In this document: piece by piece, positions 24,617 through 32,760 of the stretch
How positions within the stretch are numbered: position 1 is the stretch's first letter
Layout of the letters: each line of letters opens with the position of its first letter
Assembly: GCA_900100595.1 (NCBI GenBank)
Contig: FMUA01000009.1
Location: 23,071 to 87,070, forward strand
Reading direction: 5' to 3'
DNA: 64,000 nucleotides
Source: Ruminococcaceae bacterium P7
Lineage (GTDB): Bacteria; Bacillota; Clostridia; Oscillospirales; Acutalibacteraceae
Position numbers and translations under genes: made by a program
Notes under the pieces: model-generated
Told to the model about the DNA's origin: nothing
Databases searched by the model: none
The model's input: only the letters and a program-made list of their open reading frames with translations

Positions 24617-25075
24617 TCATTCTGTTAAGTAGTTTTTCATCAGCTCCCGTCCTTTGCTTAGACGGCTTTTGACGGTACCTTCGGGTATTTTCAGGATTTG
24701 CTTTATCTCCTTGACGGAGAATTGCTCGATATAATAGAGCACGACAACCTGCCTGATTTTAACAGGCAGGCTCTCGATCGCCATGCGGATTTCGGTTGAC
24801 GCTTCGGCGCTGTCTGACGAAATATCGGTATCGTGCAGCTCAGTTGTTTTAGCAGCTGACTTAAGCTGCTTGTTGCAGACATTTATCAGGATACGCACCA
24901 GCCATGTTTTGAAGTATTGCTCTTGCTTCAAGGTCCCGAGCTTTTCATAGGCTGTGAGGATAGCCGTTTGCACGGCGTCCTCGCAGTCTTTTTCATTTCT
25001 GAGCATGGACATCGCCACGCGGTAGAGTGTTTGCTCGCTGTCAAGAATGAGGTTAGTGAATTCTTCTCGCGTCAT
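24617..25075 (-). CDS. ECF-type RNA polymerase sigma factor 2
   Basis: About 152 residues from ATG 25075, which has GAGGTG at good distance; an in-frame ATG at 25087 is less likely. Region 2: YRVAMSMLRNEKDCEDAVQ; region 4: LPVKIRQVVVLYYIEQFSVK, then EIKQILKIPEGTVKSRLSKG. It is SigW/SigV-like in size. It follows the membrane protein at 25084 closely, so the order is anti-sigma first, sigma second, the opposite of pair 1. Confidence 0.9.
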   Translation of the reverse strand: MTREEFTNLILDSEQTLYRVAMSMLRNEKDCEDAVQTAILTAYEKLGTLKQEQYFKTWLVRILINVCNKQLKSAAKTTELHDTDISSDSAEASTEIRMAIESLPVKIRQVVVLYYIEQFSVKEIKQILKIPEGTVKSRLSKGRELMKNYLTE

Positions 25076-25083
25076 ACAGCACC

Positions 25084-26484
25084 TCATTCTTTTATTTTAA
25101 CGCAGTCGTTGCGGAAGTTGAGCGTTATATTCTCCGCGTCGTCGTCAATCGTCTGCTCGTCCTGTGAACTGAAACGCAGATAAGCGTTGTCCAATACATC
25201 ATCGTCAATAACGATACCATAGGTTAAGGCTCGCGTTTCACCTTTACTCATACGAACAAGGTTGCTTCCGTCGCCGGGCGTAGAACAAACAGTTGTCGCG
25301 TCGCCATAGAGAACTTGCTGCATAACGCCGTAAGTGTCCTCATCGCCGTTGTTACGGTAGCTGCCGTCCTTGTCTTTTATCAGGATAACGGGCGTAAAAT
25401 CTCCCATTACATCAAAATCGGCATTTGGGAAATCTGTGTTCTGCGTTATTTCCACTGTTACAGCAAAGAAGTGACGATCGTCCTGAGTGTCCCACGTTTT
25501 GCGCTGTGAATTTACACCGTCCGCATCGGTGGAATCATGACGGGTATAGGGAGTAATGAGCTTGCCGTTTCCGTCAAAGTAATCGGAATAAACCAGAGAG
25601 TAATCGGTTATCCAATTGAAATATTCAGAGGGAATGCCGTTGGTGCCGATTTGCTCCTTAATGGATGTAACTTTAACAGTGAAATCGTGGGAACGTGCTT
25701 CATGTCCCCACTGAAAAGCTTCACCGAGCTTGTGCATGGTGAAATCTGTATTAACTGTCCAATCGTACTCGCGGCGTTTCAAATCCAAGTCGCTTCGTAC
25801 CATATCGGAAGAGGTGGTTTCGGGAACATAATCAGTGTCCTCCTCCAGACTGAGATTCTGCATGATTTTCAGCAGTTCGTCCTTTTCTGCGCCGTTGTAG
25901 GCAAAGCTCCAGACTACATAGCCCCAATCTTCAAAATACATCACCGCACTGTAATCAGACTCGCCTTCTTCCGATAACTGACGGGTGGTAAAAATGAGCT
26001 TGTGACCGTTTACAACCTTTTCCTCGTTGTCGATAACATACTTGACGATGTTGTCAAAATCTTTTGCGGGTTCAAGAGAAAAAACATAGTGCGGCGAGTT
26101 TTCGTCGCCGGCATTCCGGAACTTACTAACGTCCGTGGGCATATGCGGTAGCTCCTCAAAGCCCTCGGTCATGTACCCGAATTTCATTTTAACGGCTTTC
26201 AGCGAATCGCTTGTCGATGCGGTTGCTTCCTCGGTCACGCCGACATGGAGACCGAATTTCCCAACAGGCTCCGAAAACAAGCCAAAGAAATTAGTTGCGG
26301 CGGCGACAACGGTAAAACTGCCCAAAGCCGCAACAATCGCGCATACAACGGCAACTCTCATAACACGACGTTTTTTGTACCGCACAGGCGATTGCGCGTC
26401 AAGCTTGTAAAGCGAGGACAAAACGGCATTGTGAAAATCTTCGGGTGGGTTTGGATATGCATTTTGTAAATCTTCTGTTCTCAT
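25084..26484 (-). CDS. Anti-sigma-factor-like membrane protein 2 (DUF4367-like)
   Basis: 466 residues. The N-terminal 40 are cytoplasmic (NPPEDFHNAVLSSLYKL), one helix spans about 43-64, and the rest is extracellular. Around residues 185-215 the text YFEDWGYVVWSFAYNGAEKD resembles DUF4367 sensor domains. The C-terminal half looks like an Ig-like or DUF4179-type outer domain. It is encoded just before sigma factor 2. A role in sensing envelope change is inferred from context. Confidence 0.62.
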   Translation of the reverse strand: MRTEDLQNAYPNPPEDFHNAVLSSLYKLDAQSPVRYKKRRVMRVAVVCAIVAALGSFTVVAAATNFFGLFSEPVGKFGLHVGVTEEATASTSDSLKAVKMKFGYMTEGFEELPHMPTDVSKFRNAGDENSPHYVFSLEPAKDFDNIVKYVIDNEEKVVNGHKLIFTTRQLSEEGESDYSAVMYFEDWGYVVWSFAYNGAEKDELLKIMQNLSLEEDTDYVPETTSSDMVRSDLDLKRREYDWTVNTDFTMHKLGEAFQWGHEARSHDFTVKVTSIKEQIGTNGIPSEYFNWITDYSLVYSDYFDGNGKLITPYTRHDSTDADGVNSQRKTWDTQDDRHFFAVTVEITQNTDFPNADFDVMGDFTPVILIKDKDGSYRNNGDEDTYGVMQQVLYGDATTVCSTPGDGSNLVRMSKGETRALTYGIVIDDDVLDNAYLRFSSQDEQTIDDDAENITLNFRNDCVKIKE

Positions 26485-26543
26485 AATGACTCTCCTTTCG
26501 GTTTTCTATTCATTAGAGCGTCCGAAAGGCAAAAAGGTTCATT

Positions 26544-27431
26544 TTATTTTTGAAATTCATAGATTCTTTTTTCAACTGCCTGTTTCCGAAACTGCATCGG
26601 CGACAAGCCTGTTTTCTTTTTAAATGCTCTTGTGAAATACGACTGAGAGGAAAAGCCGCATTTCAATGCCAATTCCTCGATAGAAATATTGGTAAACGCC
26701 AATATCTGCTTACTCAAATCAATCCTCTTGTCCAAAACAAACTCATTGATCGTCTTTCCTGTGACACGCTTGAAATCCGCCATCAGCGTAGTCCGGTTTG
26801 TAGAATACTCACGGCTGAGCCATTCGATAGTGAATTGCTTCTCGAGATTGAATTCGATAAATGTGAGAATACAATCCACAAGCGTATCGCTTTCCTGATT
26901 CACGCCAAACAATCCTTCGTAGAGATTGGCGGCATAGTCAAAGATGCGGATAACCGCCATTCTTGCACGGCAAGACCACATATTATCTGGCTGAACACTG
27001 AGCTGTTCAATGATACTGTCAAAGAGAAATTCCACTTTGCCAAGCTCCTCCGTTTCAAACGGAATGATGCCATTGAAGGCATCATCGGATTGATAGAATA
27101 AATCAAAGCTCGGAAAATCAAACAAACGGCAGTTTAACTCATAATCATCAGCGGTGATCCGCTCAACAGACAAATTGCGGTTGATAAATTCAGGTGCGAA
27201 AAATATCGTTTTCATTTGGAGCTTTGCCGATCTGATAATTTCCGCTTTTCTGTCCGGATTCAGGCATAACAAAGCGGGTGCAGAAAGATAGCATTTCGTT
27301 CCGTCTATGGATAAAACGGCGTTTCCTTTCTTTATCAGACACAGCGAAAAATATCCCTCTGTGCTCTGTATATCCTCTAAGCTGTATTCGATTGGCAGAT
27401 AACGGTCTTCCCAGAAGCGGCACTTTGTCAT
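26544..27431 (-). CDS. AraC-family transcriptional regulator
   Basis: 295 residues. The C-terminal ~100 residues hold two helix-turn-helix units of the AraC type (WLSREYSTNRTTLMADFKRV and ELALKCGFSSQSYFTRAFKK, then KTGLSPMQFRKQ). The N-terminal domain is a cupin-like sensor (LCLIKKGNAVLSIDGTKCYL). It is divergent from the lipoprotein gene at 27557 with 125 bp between them, so it probably controls that gene. Confidence 0.92.
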   Translation of the reverse strand: MTKCRFWEDRYLPIEYSLEDIQSTEGYFSLCLIKKGNAVLSIDGTKCYLSAPALLCLNPDRKAEIIRSAKLQMKTIFFAPEFINRNLSVERITADDYELNCRLFDFPSFDLFYQSDDAFNGIIPFETEELGKVEFLFDSIIEQLSVQPDNMWSCRARMAVIRIFDYAANLYEGLFGVNQESDTLVDCILTFIEFNLEKQFTIEWLSREYSTNRTTLMADFKRVTGKTINEFVLDKRIDLSKQILAFTNISIEELALKCGFSSQSYFTRAFKKKTGLSPMQFRKQAVEKRIYEFQK

Positions 27432-27556
27432 AACTCACCTATTGCAGATAGTGCAAAAAATATTGATAAAAATGCATGGTGCAATTTACAGATAATTGTT
27501 ACAATTACAGTATAATCTCAGTTGAGAAAATTGTCAATTTGAAAAAGGAGTTTGTT

Positions 27557-28687
27557 ATGAAAAAAATATTTGCATTAGTTATTGTTATTGTGTTCGCCAT
27601 CCAGCTGTCCGCCTGCGGCGTAACTACCGAGAACAAGCAAAGCGGTACTTTGCATTTGCAAAACACCATTGACAACAGCACCACCGAAATCAAGGTTGAT
27701 GCGGACAGAGCGTATTTTGCAGATGGAAACACACTTGCCTTTAAAAGCAAGTTATCAGTTGAAGAAATGAAAAACTCTCTTGCCGAAAACAATCCCGATT
27801 ATACATTCAGTGTGATTGATGATAAGCAGATACTGATGATGAGCAAAGCCAATTATCCGTATACACTGTTCAGTAAAAACGTGGTAGACGGAAATAATAA
27901 CGCGATTGACGATATATACGTTGTCGTCAACGAAAGCGCGTCAGGAAACAGAAACAGCGATAAAATCTGCCTGCCGTATCACCTGACGAAAAAAGATTTT
28001 GTTTTCAGCGAGGATGACGGACAGTATTCGCTCGACGGTCATATCCACGATCCCTATTATAATATCGTTGAATTGCAGTCCTCGCCGACGATTTTTACGG
28101 ATATTGCCGCATTCTATCAGGACTGCGGCTACGACATAGCATATGATGGCGGGAACATGACAGGCGGCAGTATCAAAGTTTTTGATAGCGCTCAGAGCCC
28201 TTTGGAAAGCCCGAGACCGCTCTATCGAATTTTGGTAATGTCCGACGGCAACGACCGCTTCGCCATGCAATTCTGCGATGGGGCTGACATATACGAACTG
28301 AAAGCAGGAGAGGCTATTGGGAATTATGTTGAATCGCTTAACAAGAAAGATTCGGATGCATTTATAGGCTGTTATGAAAAAGTTGAGAGCGAATCTGTCA
28401 ACTCCTTCATCGAAAGCGTTAAAAGCTGTAAAGAGACCGGCAGTGAATTGTTTTGGAGAGATCAGTCACGCGAAGAAACCATCATAAAGGTGCATCGCAC
28501 ACTGATTTCAGAGGACGGAAAGCAGATGGGCAGTTACGGAACAGGCGAAGTTAATTGTACCGACTATTGGCTTGTCAAGGTGATTGACGGAGAACCGAAA
28601 ATCATTTGTCAGTATGAGAATTTTGCTGATGCTGTTTCGGAACTGGGCGTTTACAAGGAGTTTGATGGTATTACTCATTCTGAGTAG
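27557..28687 (+). CDS. Secreted lipoprotein of unknown function
   Basis: 376 residues from ATG 27557, with AAAGGAG 6 bp upstream. The signal peptide ends in a lipobox LSACG with Cys near residue 17, so it is a membrane-anchored lipoprotein on the outside. The mature protein has no motif I recognise; it contains several acidic segments and a C-terminal NTF2-like look (YVESLNKKDSDAFIGCYEK). A -10 TATAAT lies at 27511-27516. The divergent AraC gene is the likely regulator. Confidence 0.7.
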   Translation: MKKIFALVIVIVFAIQLSACGVTTENKQSGTLHLQNTIDNSTTEIKVDADRAYFADGNTLAFKSKLSVEEMKNSLAENNPDYTFSVIDDKQILMMSKANYPYTLFSKNVVDGNNNAIDDIYVVVNESASGNRNSDKICLPYHLTKKDFVFSEDDGQYSLDGHIHDPYYNIVELQSSPTIFTDIAAFYQDCGYDIAYDGGNMTGGSIKVFDSAQSPLESPRPLYRILVMSDGNDRFAMQFCDGADIYELKAGEAIGNYVESLNKKDSDAFIGCYEKVESESVNSFIESVKSCKETGSELFWRDQSREETIIKVHRTLISEDGKQMGSYGTGEVNCTDYWLVKVIDGEPKIICQYENFADAVSELGVYKEFDGITHSE

Positions 28688-28712
28688 TTTGATTGTTACG
28701 TTTTATATAAGC

Positions 28713-28746
28713 AACAGGCGGCAAGCATTTCAGCCTGCCGCCTGTT
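28713..28746. terminator. Bidirectional terminator
   Basis: AACAGGCGGCA (28713-28723) pairs with TGCCGCCTGTT (28736-28746). It lies between the convergent lipoprotein and minus-strand genes and can serve both. Confidence 0.8.
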
Positions 28747-28795
28747 TGGAAGAGATATATCATATTCAAGAAATCAGCGTGTTGTACAGTTACCG

Positions 28796-29203
28796 TTAAT
28801 CCTCAAAATCGAGAGATATTTCAAGGTCGTTCAGCGTTACATCATACTCCTGTATCGGTTTGTTTTCTTCCGCATTCGCGTCATAAAGAACGACCTTAAT
28901 ATTGCGGCTGTCGGGAAAATCGTAGCTTCGGAGCATCATCATTCCGTTACCGTTGCGGTCGCCGTTTTGAAGCGAGTTTGTCATGGCAATTTCACTGCCG
29001 TCCTCATTAAAAATCTTTGCTTGAATATCTTTGCCGTCATGAATCATCTCGTTTGGCACATAGTACTGCATTTCAACACCGCAGATATAATCACCTACCG
29101 CTCCGTGCGGGTACTGCACAATGCTTTTGATAAACAGAATGTTATCACCGTTAAGAAGCGCTTCCTCGTCATCGGTATATGCTCTAATCACGCCTCCGTC
29201 CAT
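28796..29203 (-). CDS. Unknown protein, possibly a fragment
   Basis: From ATG 29203 there are 135 residues (GGVIRAYTDDEEALLNGDN at the start, LNDLEISLDFED at the end). The frame stays open upstream to 29296, overlapping the nuclease gene by 40 bp, so the start is uncertain and no good ribosome site is seen. Sequence is acidic and soluble, with a predicted beta-rich core. No family recognised. It might be the remaining part of a longer secreted protein. Confidence 0.45.
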   Translation of the reverse strand: MDGGVIRAYTDDEEALLNGDNILFIKSIVQYPHGAVGDYICGVEMQYYVPNEMIHDGKDIQAKIFNEDGSEIAMTNSLQNGDRNGNGMMMLRSYDFPDSRNIKVVLYDANAEENKPIQEYDVTLNDLEISLDFED

Positions 29204-29255
29204 TTTGAATGGTTCAATAATCTTTTTTACAAGGGGCTTTAATATTATTACTTTA

Positions 29256-30236
29256 TTACGGTTTACACCTACCACAGGGAAAATAACCCATTTCAATCAA
29301 TTCCTCACGGCTACCTGTGAATACTTCCTTGTTCTTTTCTTTCATATCATTAACCGACGAACAATCAGGATAATGAAACTTCTTTGTGTTGGTATTCAAA
29401 ATGTAAGAAACCCTACTATCCTGAGTATCAGTTTTAAGCTGATTGTCGGATTGATCGGATATCCAGCTTGTACCGTCTGCATAATCTATCTCAATATACG
29501 GCTGCACGTTATAACAGAACACATTAAAGCAAATCCCTGTTCCGCTATCCTCAACAGAGTATCCTTCCATAAGAACGCCGTGCGCCACAAGGTTATCACC
29601 TTCAAAAACAGGCGTTACACGGTACATTACATGGTTATTTGAATTCTCAACATAATCATGAACGCGATTTTCAAACGGCAACATTCCTTTGACATTCATA
29701 TATCGCGTTCCGGTAATCAGATTTTGTGGATTGGCGTTTTCACCGGATAACTCAAACGCTATCAGATGGCAGCGGTTATAGAGGTACTTATCCTCGATCA
29801 AATCGTCATATCGTACAGTGTGCCAACCTGATGGCTTAATCATTCCGATCGCACCGCGTTCCTCGGTCGGCAGGCTGTCTGTTCCGATACATGCAAAGGC
29901 AACGCCACAACGTCCTAATGAATCTAATTCACTGAATCGCTTAAATGAATCTGTTGTAAGCTCGTCTGATTGCAAATAAGGTTTATTGTTATTCACCTCG
30001 CAGAAAGGGCTGCCGGAATAACGCGGAATATCAGACAGCTTAAATGGCAGATTATTTGAAGCGTTGGTTGTAGGCTGCGTTTGCTCAGTTGTGGACAAAT
30101 TGTCCACTGAGGTACTTATTGTTGAGCTGTTCTGCTCGGAATTCGGTTTCTTGATGTTATCGCTGCAAAATAGCAGGCAAAGAACAGCTACTATGCAAAG
30201 GGAAACAACGAATATTATACTGTTTTGCTTATTCAT
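29256..30236 (-). CDS. Secreted DNA/RNA non-specific endonuclease with Ada-like metal-binding tail
   Basis: 326 residues. An N-terminal membrane anchor or signal helix (7-25) and a Ser/Thr/Asn linker precede an EndA/Spd-like nuclease domain with the motif NRCHLIAFELSG and the Asn-rich TRYMN. The catalytic His is retained, while the textbook DRGH is NRCH here, close to the NRSH form of streptococcal nucleases. The last 50 residues (FHYPDCSSVNDM, then GYFPCGRCKP) are a Cys-rich Ada-type metal-binding module. It could degrade extracellular DNA or help DNA uptake. Confidence 0.85.
   Translation of the reverse strand: MNKQNSIIFVVSLCIVAVLCLLFCSDNIKKPNSEQNSSTISTSVDNLSTTEQTQPTTNASNNLPFKLSDIPRYSGSPFCEVNNNKPYLQSDELTTDSFKRFSELDSLGRCGVAFACIGTDSLPTEERGAIGMIKPSGWHTVRYDDLIEDKYLYNRCHLIAFELSGENANPQNLITGTRYMNVKGMLPFENRVHDYVENSNNHVMYRVTPVFEGDNLVAHGVLMEGYSVEDSGTGICFNVFCYNVQPYIEIDYADGTSWISDQSDNQLKTDTQDSRVSYILNTNTKKFHYPDCSSVNDMKEKNKEVFTGSREELIEMGYFPCGRCKP
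30091..30107. repeat. 17-bp palindrome, copy 2 (inside nuclease gene)
   Basis: GTGGACAAATTGTCCAC, lying in the linker-coding part of the nuclease gene, where the minus strand reads it as VDNLST. This is the only copy inside a coding region; the linker would tolerate an insertion. Confidence 0.85.
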
Positions 30237-30378
30237 AGAATCTCCTGCCTATTGAAATAGGGGTATACTATATATTATAGCAAAATACTTCTCATTTGAA
30301 TAGTATTCATTTACATCTAAAATGTATTATGCTACTAAATTTAAGGGTAAAATAGTTACATGATAGAGGTAAATGATT

Positions 30379-30687
30379 ATGGATGCTACTGAAAGAATCA
30401 AAGAACTACTCAAGCAACGCGGTTGGACTGCATACAAACTATCTAAGCAATCAGGTTTGGCAGAATCAACCGTCAATAATATTTTGAAACGTAACACCGT
30501 GCCGTCTGTTACGACGTTAGAATCTATCTGCGGAGGATTTGGTATGACAATGGCTCAATTCTTCGCGGAAGGTGAGCTGATCGAGGTAACTCCCGATGTC
30601 AGTGAATTAGTGCGGTATTATTCTGTTCTATCCTTTGAACAGAAAGAGGTCGCAAGAGATCTTCTCAAAAAGATGAACCAAAAATGA
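30379..30687 (+). CDS. XRE-family helix-turn-helix regulator A
   Basis: 102 residues from ATG 30379, chosen because AGAGGT ends 8 bp upstream; ATG 30373 is too close. The Cro/CI fold covers residues 1-60 (WTAYKLSKQSGLAESTVNNI, then VPSVTTLESICGGFGMTMAQ), followed by a short helical tail (FEQKEVARDLLKKM). It is the first of three small HTH genes in this block and probably regulates the element. Confidence 0.88.
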   Translation: MDATERIKELLKQRGWTAYKLSKQSGLAESTVNNILKRNTVPSVTTLESICGGFGMTMAQFFAEGELIEVTPDVSELVRYYSVLSFEQKEVARDLLKKMNQK

Positions 30688-30691
30688 ACCT

Positions 30692-30731
30692 AAACCGTAA
30701 TACAATGACTGTATTGCGGTTTCATTTTTTT
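30692..30731 (+). terminator. Terminator after HTH gene A
   Basis: AAACCGTAATACA (30692-30704) pairs with TGTATTGCGGTTT (30710-30722), then CA and a T7 run (30725-30731). Confidence 0.88.
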
Positions 30732-30733
30732 AA

Positions 30734-30776
30734 ATACTATAAATACTGTTTTTGTTAGTGTGTGTATTTATAGTAT
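30734..30776. promoter_or_regulatory. 13-bp perfect inverted repeat before HTH gene B
   Basis: ATACTATAAATAC (30734-30746) and GTATTTATAGTAT (30764-30776) are separated by 17 bp. The A/T-rich arms and the lack of a T-run make an operator likelier than a terminator. It lies about 80 bp before HTH gene B. Confidence 0.6.
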
Positions 30777-30857
30777 ATCATCATCAATATTTAATATCAA
30801 TAGTCTGTGTTTATTTAATCAAAATACTTATAGACTATATTTGGGATGGTGATTACT

Positions 30858-31196
30858 ATGAGTGAAATAGCAAAAACCGTAGGACAGCGTATTCGCAACT
30901 ATCGGACACAACTCGGATACAGTCAGGAAAAGCTCGCTGAGCTATCAGGCTGTCATCCGACATATATCGGGCAATTAGAGCGCGGAGAGAAAAACGCCAC
31001 ATTGGAGAGTGTTGAGAAAATATCCAGTGCTCTCGGCGTTACACTTTCAAAGCTGTTTGAAATGATAGGAGACACTGACAGCGATGCAAAGGATATTCCG
31101 CGTCAGTGCTATGAATTCATAGCTGCAAAAACGCCTAACGAGCAGGAGCAGATCTATAAAATCTTGATAGAAATGGATAAATACAAAAACAAGTAG
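30858..31196 (+). CDS. XRE-family helix-turn-helix regulator B
   Basis: 112 residues from ATG 30858 (GGATGGTGA upstream). The HTH domain (VGQRIRNYRTQLGYSQEKLA, then SGCHPTYIGQLERGEKNATL) is followed by a C-terminal segment of about 40 residues (NEQEQIYKILIEMDKYKNK). It converges with HTH gene C; a strong terminator framed by two palindrome copies lies between them. Confidence 0.9.
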   Translation: MSEIAKTVGQRIRNYRTQLGYSQEKLAELSGCHPTYIGQLERGEKNATLESVEKISSALGVTLSKLFEMIGDTDSDAKDIPRQCYEFIAAKTPNEQEQIYKILIEMDKYKNK

Positions 31197-31205
31197 TTTT
31201 TCTCA

Positions 31206-31222
31206 GTGGACAATTTGTCCAT
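31206..31222. repeat. 17-bp palindrome, copy 3 (one mismatch)
   Basis: GTGGACAATTTGTCCAT, 9 bp after the stop of HTH gene B. The last base differs from the consensus. Confidence 0.8.
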
Positions 31223-31251
31223 TCCTTAAATGAAATCAATCAAAAAAATGA

Positions 31252-31291
31252 AAACGGCAAAGAGGATCACAGCGTTTCCTCTTTGCCGTTT
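31252..31291. terminator. Bidirectional terminator between HTH genes B and C
   Basis: A perfect 15-bp stem, AAACGGCAAAGAGGA (31252-31266) with 31277-31291. A-rich sequence on the left and T-rich on the right suit both directions. Confidence 0.88.
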
Positions 31292-31299
31292 CTGTTTGA

Positions 31300-31316
31300 G
31301 TGGACAATTTGTCCAC
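31300..31316. repeat. 17-bp palindrome, copy 4
   Basis: GTGGACAATTTGTCCAC, 2 bp before the stop of the minus-strand HTH gene C. With copy 3 it brackets the terminator symmetrically. Confidence 0.85.
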
Positions 31317-31318
31317 AC

Positions 31319-31534
31319 TTATTTTTCGCTCTCGTCGGGAATATATTCCATAATATCACCGGGCTGACAATTTAGACATTTACAAAGGCGCTCGATTGTA
31401 TCGGTAGTCACACTTTTTCCGTTTTTCAATGATGTCAATGCGCTTTGAGAGATGATGTTTTCTTTCCTTATTACATAAGTAGTTATGCCTTTTTCTTTCA
31501 TAAGAACAAATAGTTTATTATAACTCAGTGCCAT
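31319..31534 (-). CDS. Small XRE-family regulator C
   Basis: 71 residues, almost all a Cro/CI-type HTH (YNKLFVLMKEKGITTYVIRK, then ISQSALTSLKNGKSVTTDTI, then LCKCLNCQPGDIMEY). This short form is common on conjugative elements and phages. It is divergent from the DUF3846 gene, and the intergenic region carries a large palindrome and a second operator-like site, so it most likely represses both itself and the plus-strand operon. Confidence 0.92.
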   Translation of the reverse strand: MALSYNKLFVLMKEKGITTYVIRKENIISQSALTSLKNGKSVTTDTIERLCKCLNCQPGDIMEYIPDESEK

Positions 31535-31580
31535 TGTAATACCTCATTCGTGATCTTATTGTTCATATTATATTATATTT

Positions 31581-31672
31581 ATGCACGGAAATCAATGTAC
31601 AACATATACATTATTTTCCGTGCATATTTGTATGCTCTGCTAATTGAATATTCACGGATAACCGTGTATAAT
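31581..31672. promoter_or_regulatory. Divergent switch region with two operators
   Basis: ATGCACGGAAA (31581-31591) and TTTCCGTGCAT (31615-31625) form a 45-bp palindrome with an inner AATGTA/TACATT pair. A second site, CACGGATAACCGTG (31653-31666), fills the spacer of a promoter TTGAAT (31644-31649), 17 bp, TATAAT (31667-31672) that reads into the DUF3846 gene. Confidence 0.78.
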
Positions 31673-31704
31673 TAAAGCATGATAATTCAGGAGGTAATGC
31701 AGTA

Positions 31705-32058
31705 ATGAAAGTTTTGGTCATCGAACCACACAAAAAGCCATACACACAGGAGGTCGAGCACACGCTTGAGAACCTTCAAAGAATAGTAGACGGTCTGATT
31801 GAGCCGATCTATCTTGATGATATCGCTATTGTCGTCAACGAGGAAGGCAAAATAAACGGCTTGCCGTTCAATCGAGCCTTGCGCGACGAAAATAGAAGGA
31901 TTCTCGATCTGCTATTCGGCACGTTCTTTATATGCGGATTGGGCGAAGAAAACTTCACGGACATCCCCGAACAGGCGATTTCGAAATACTCAAAGATGTT
32001 CTCCTGCCATGAGTATCTTATTAAAACAGAACGCGGAATCGGCGTATTTACCATTTAG
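31705..32058 (+). CDS. DUF3846-type element protein
   Basis: 117 residues. KVLVIEPHKKPYTQEVEHTL, then LEPIYL-like text, then NEEGKINGLPFNRALRDE and LFGTFFICGLGEE are marks of the DUF3846 family, a small protein carried by Firmicutes conjugative elements and phages. AGGAGGT upstream is a strong ribosome site. It is the first gene after the switch region and so probably an early gene. Biochemical role unknown. Confidence 0.8.
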   Translation: MKVLVIEPHKKPYTQEVEHTLENLQRIVDGLIEPIYLDDIAIVVNEEGKINGLPFNRALRDENRRILDLLFGTFFICGLGEENFTDIPEQAISKYSKMFSCHEYLIKTERGIGVFTI

Positions 32059-32100
32059 AAAAACGCTGTGCTATCGGCGATACGGGCAGAAAGGAAAAAT

Positions 32101-32751
32101 ATGATGGATTATACAGCAATTCCCCTCAAAGGCAATGAATATCTGTACACCTACCGTAACAGTCAGCAAATATCAGGTCAGACGGGCTTGGTCGGCTATC
32201 TCAGAGCTGACTTCGGATCATCGGACAACGGATTCTTCAATACGTGGAACGAATTTCGTGCCGACTACAACACGGACGAGTTCAAAGCGGAGTTCTATGC
32301 GGTGATCGACTATTTCCGCGAGAAGAACAGATTTCTTCACAAGCGGCGCGATATGGAGCACTTCTGTTATGAGGTGAGCAATACTTTCGAGTATTCCAAC
32401 GGCAGGGAGTACGGCGTGAGGGTGGATACCGAGCATTACGCCTTCCTGATGCGTCTGAATCCGTATAAAGGCGAGTATAATCTGTATTGCTATTGCTACA
32501 TAAAAGATTGGTTAGACAGCCATCTGGAGCGCGCAAAGAAGGGTATCCGCTTCATAGATTCCGGTTATAATGACCTGTTCAATCTTCCTGATGGTGGCAC
32601 CATTCAGATTAGCTATCTGAATGATAAGCCAGAGCAGCGTGTTTGCCGATATATTGACCCGTATCACGTCGAAATCGGCAACAATCTCTATCATATCTGC
32701 GAATTTGCGGAAAGAATGGAAAATATCGGGGCTACATACAAGTCCGTATAA
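32101..32751 (+). CDS. Conjugative-element protein with LPD28-like C-terminus
   Basis: 216 residues from ATG 32101 (GAAAGGA upstream). The N-terminal part (YLYTYRNSQQISGQTGLVGY, then FFNTWNEFRADYNTDEFKAE) is common in element proteins of unknown function. The C-terminal text YIDPYHVEIGNNLYHICEFA followed by ERMENIGATY resembles the LPD28 module of large polyvalent proteins. It follows the DUF3846 gene by 42 bp. No enzyme motif. Confidence 0.65.
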   Translation: MMDYTAIPLKGNEYLYTYRNSQQISGQTGLVGYLRADFGSSDNGFFNTWNEFRADYNTDEFKAEFYAVIDYFREKNRFLHKRRDMEHFCYEVSNTFEYSNGREYGVRVDTEHYAFLMRLNPYKGEYNLYCYCYIKDWLDSHLERAKKGIRFIDSGYNDLFNLPDGGTIQISYLNDKPEQRVCRYIDPYHVEIGNNLYHICEFAERMENIGATYKSV

Positions 32752-32760
32752 GAAGTTTGA

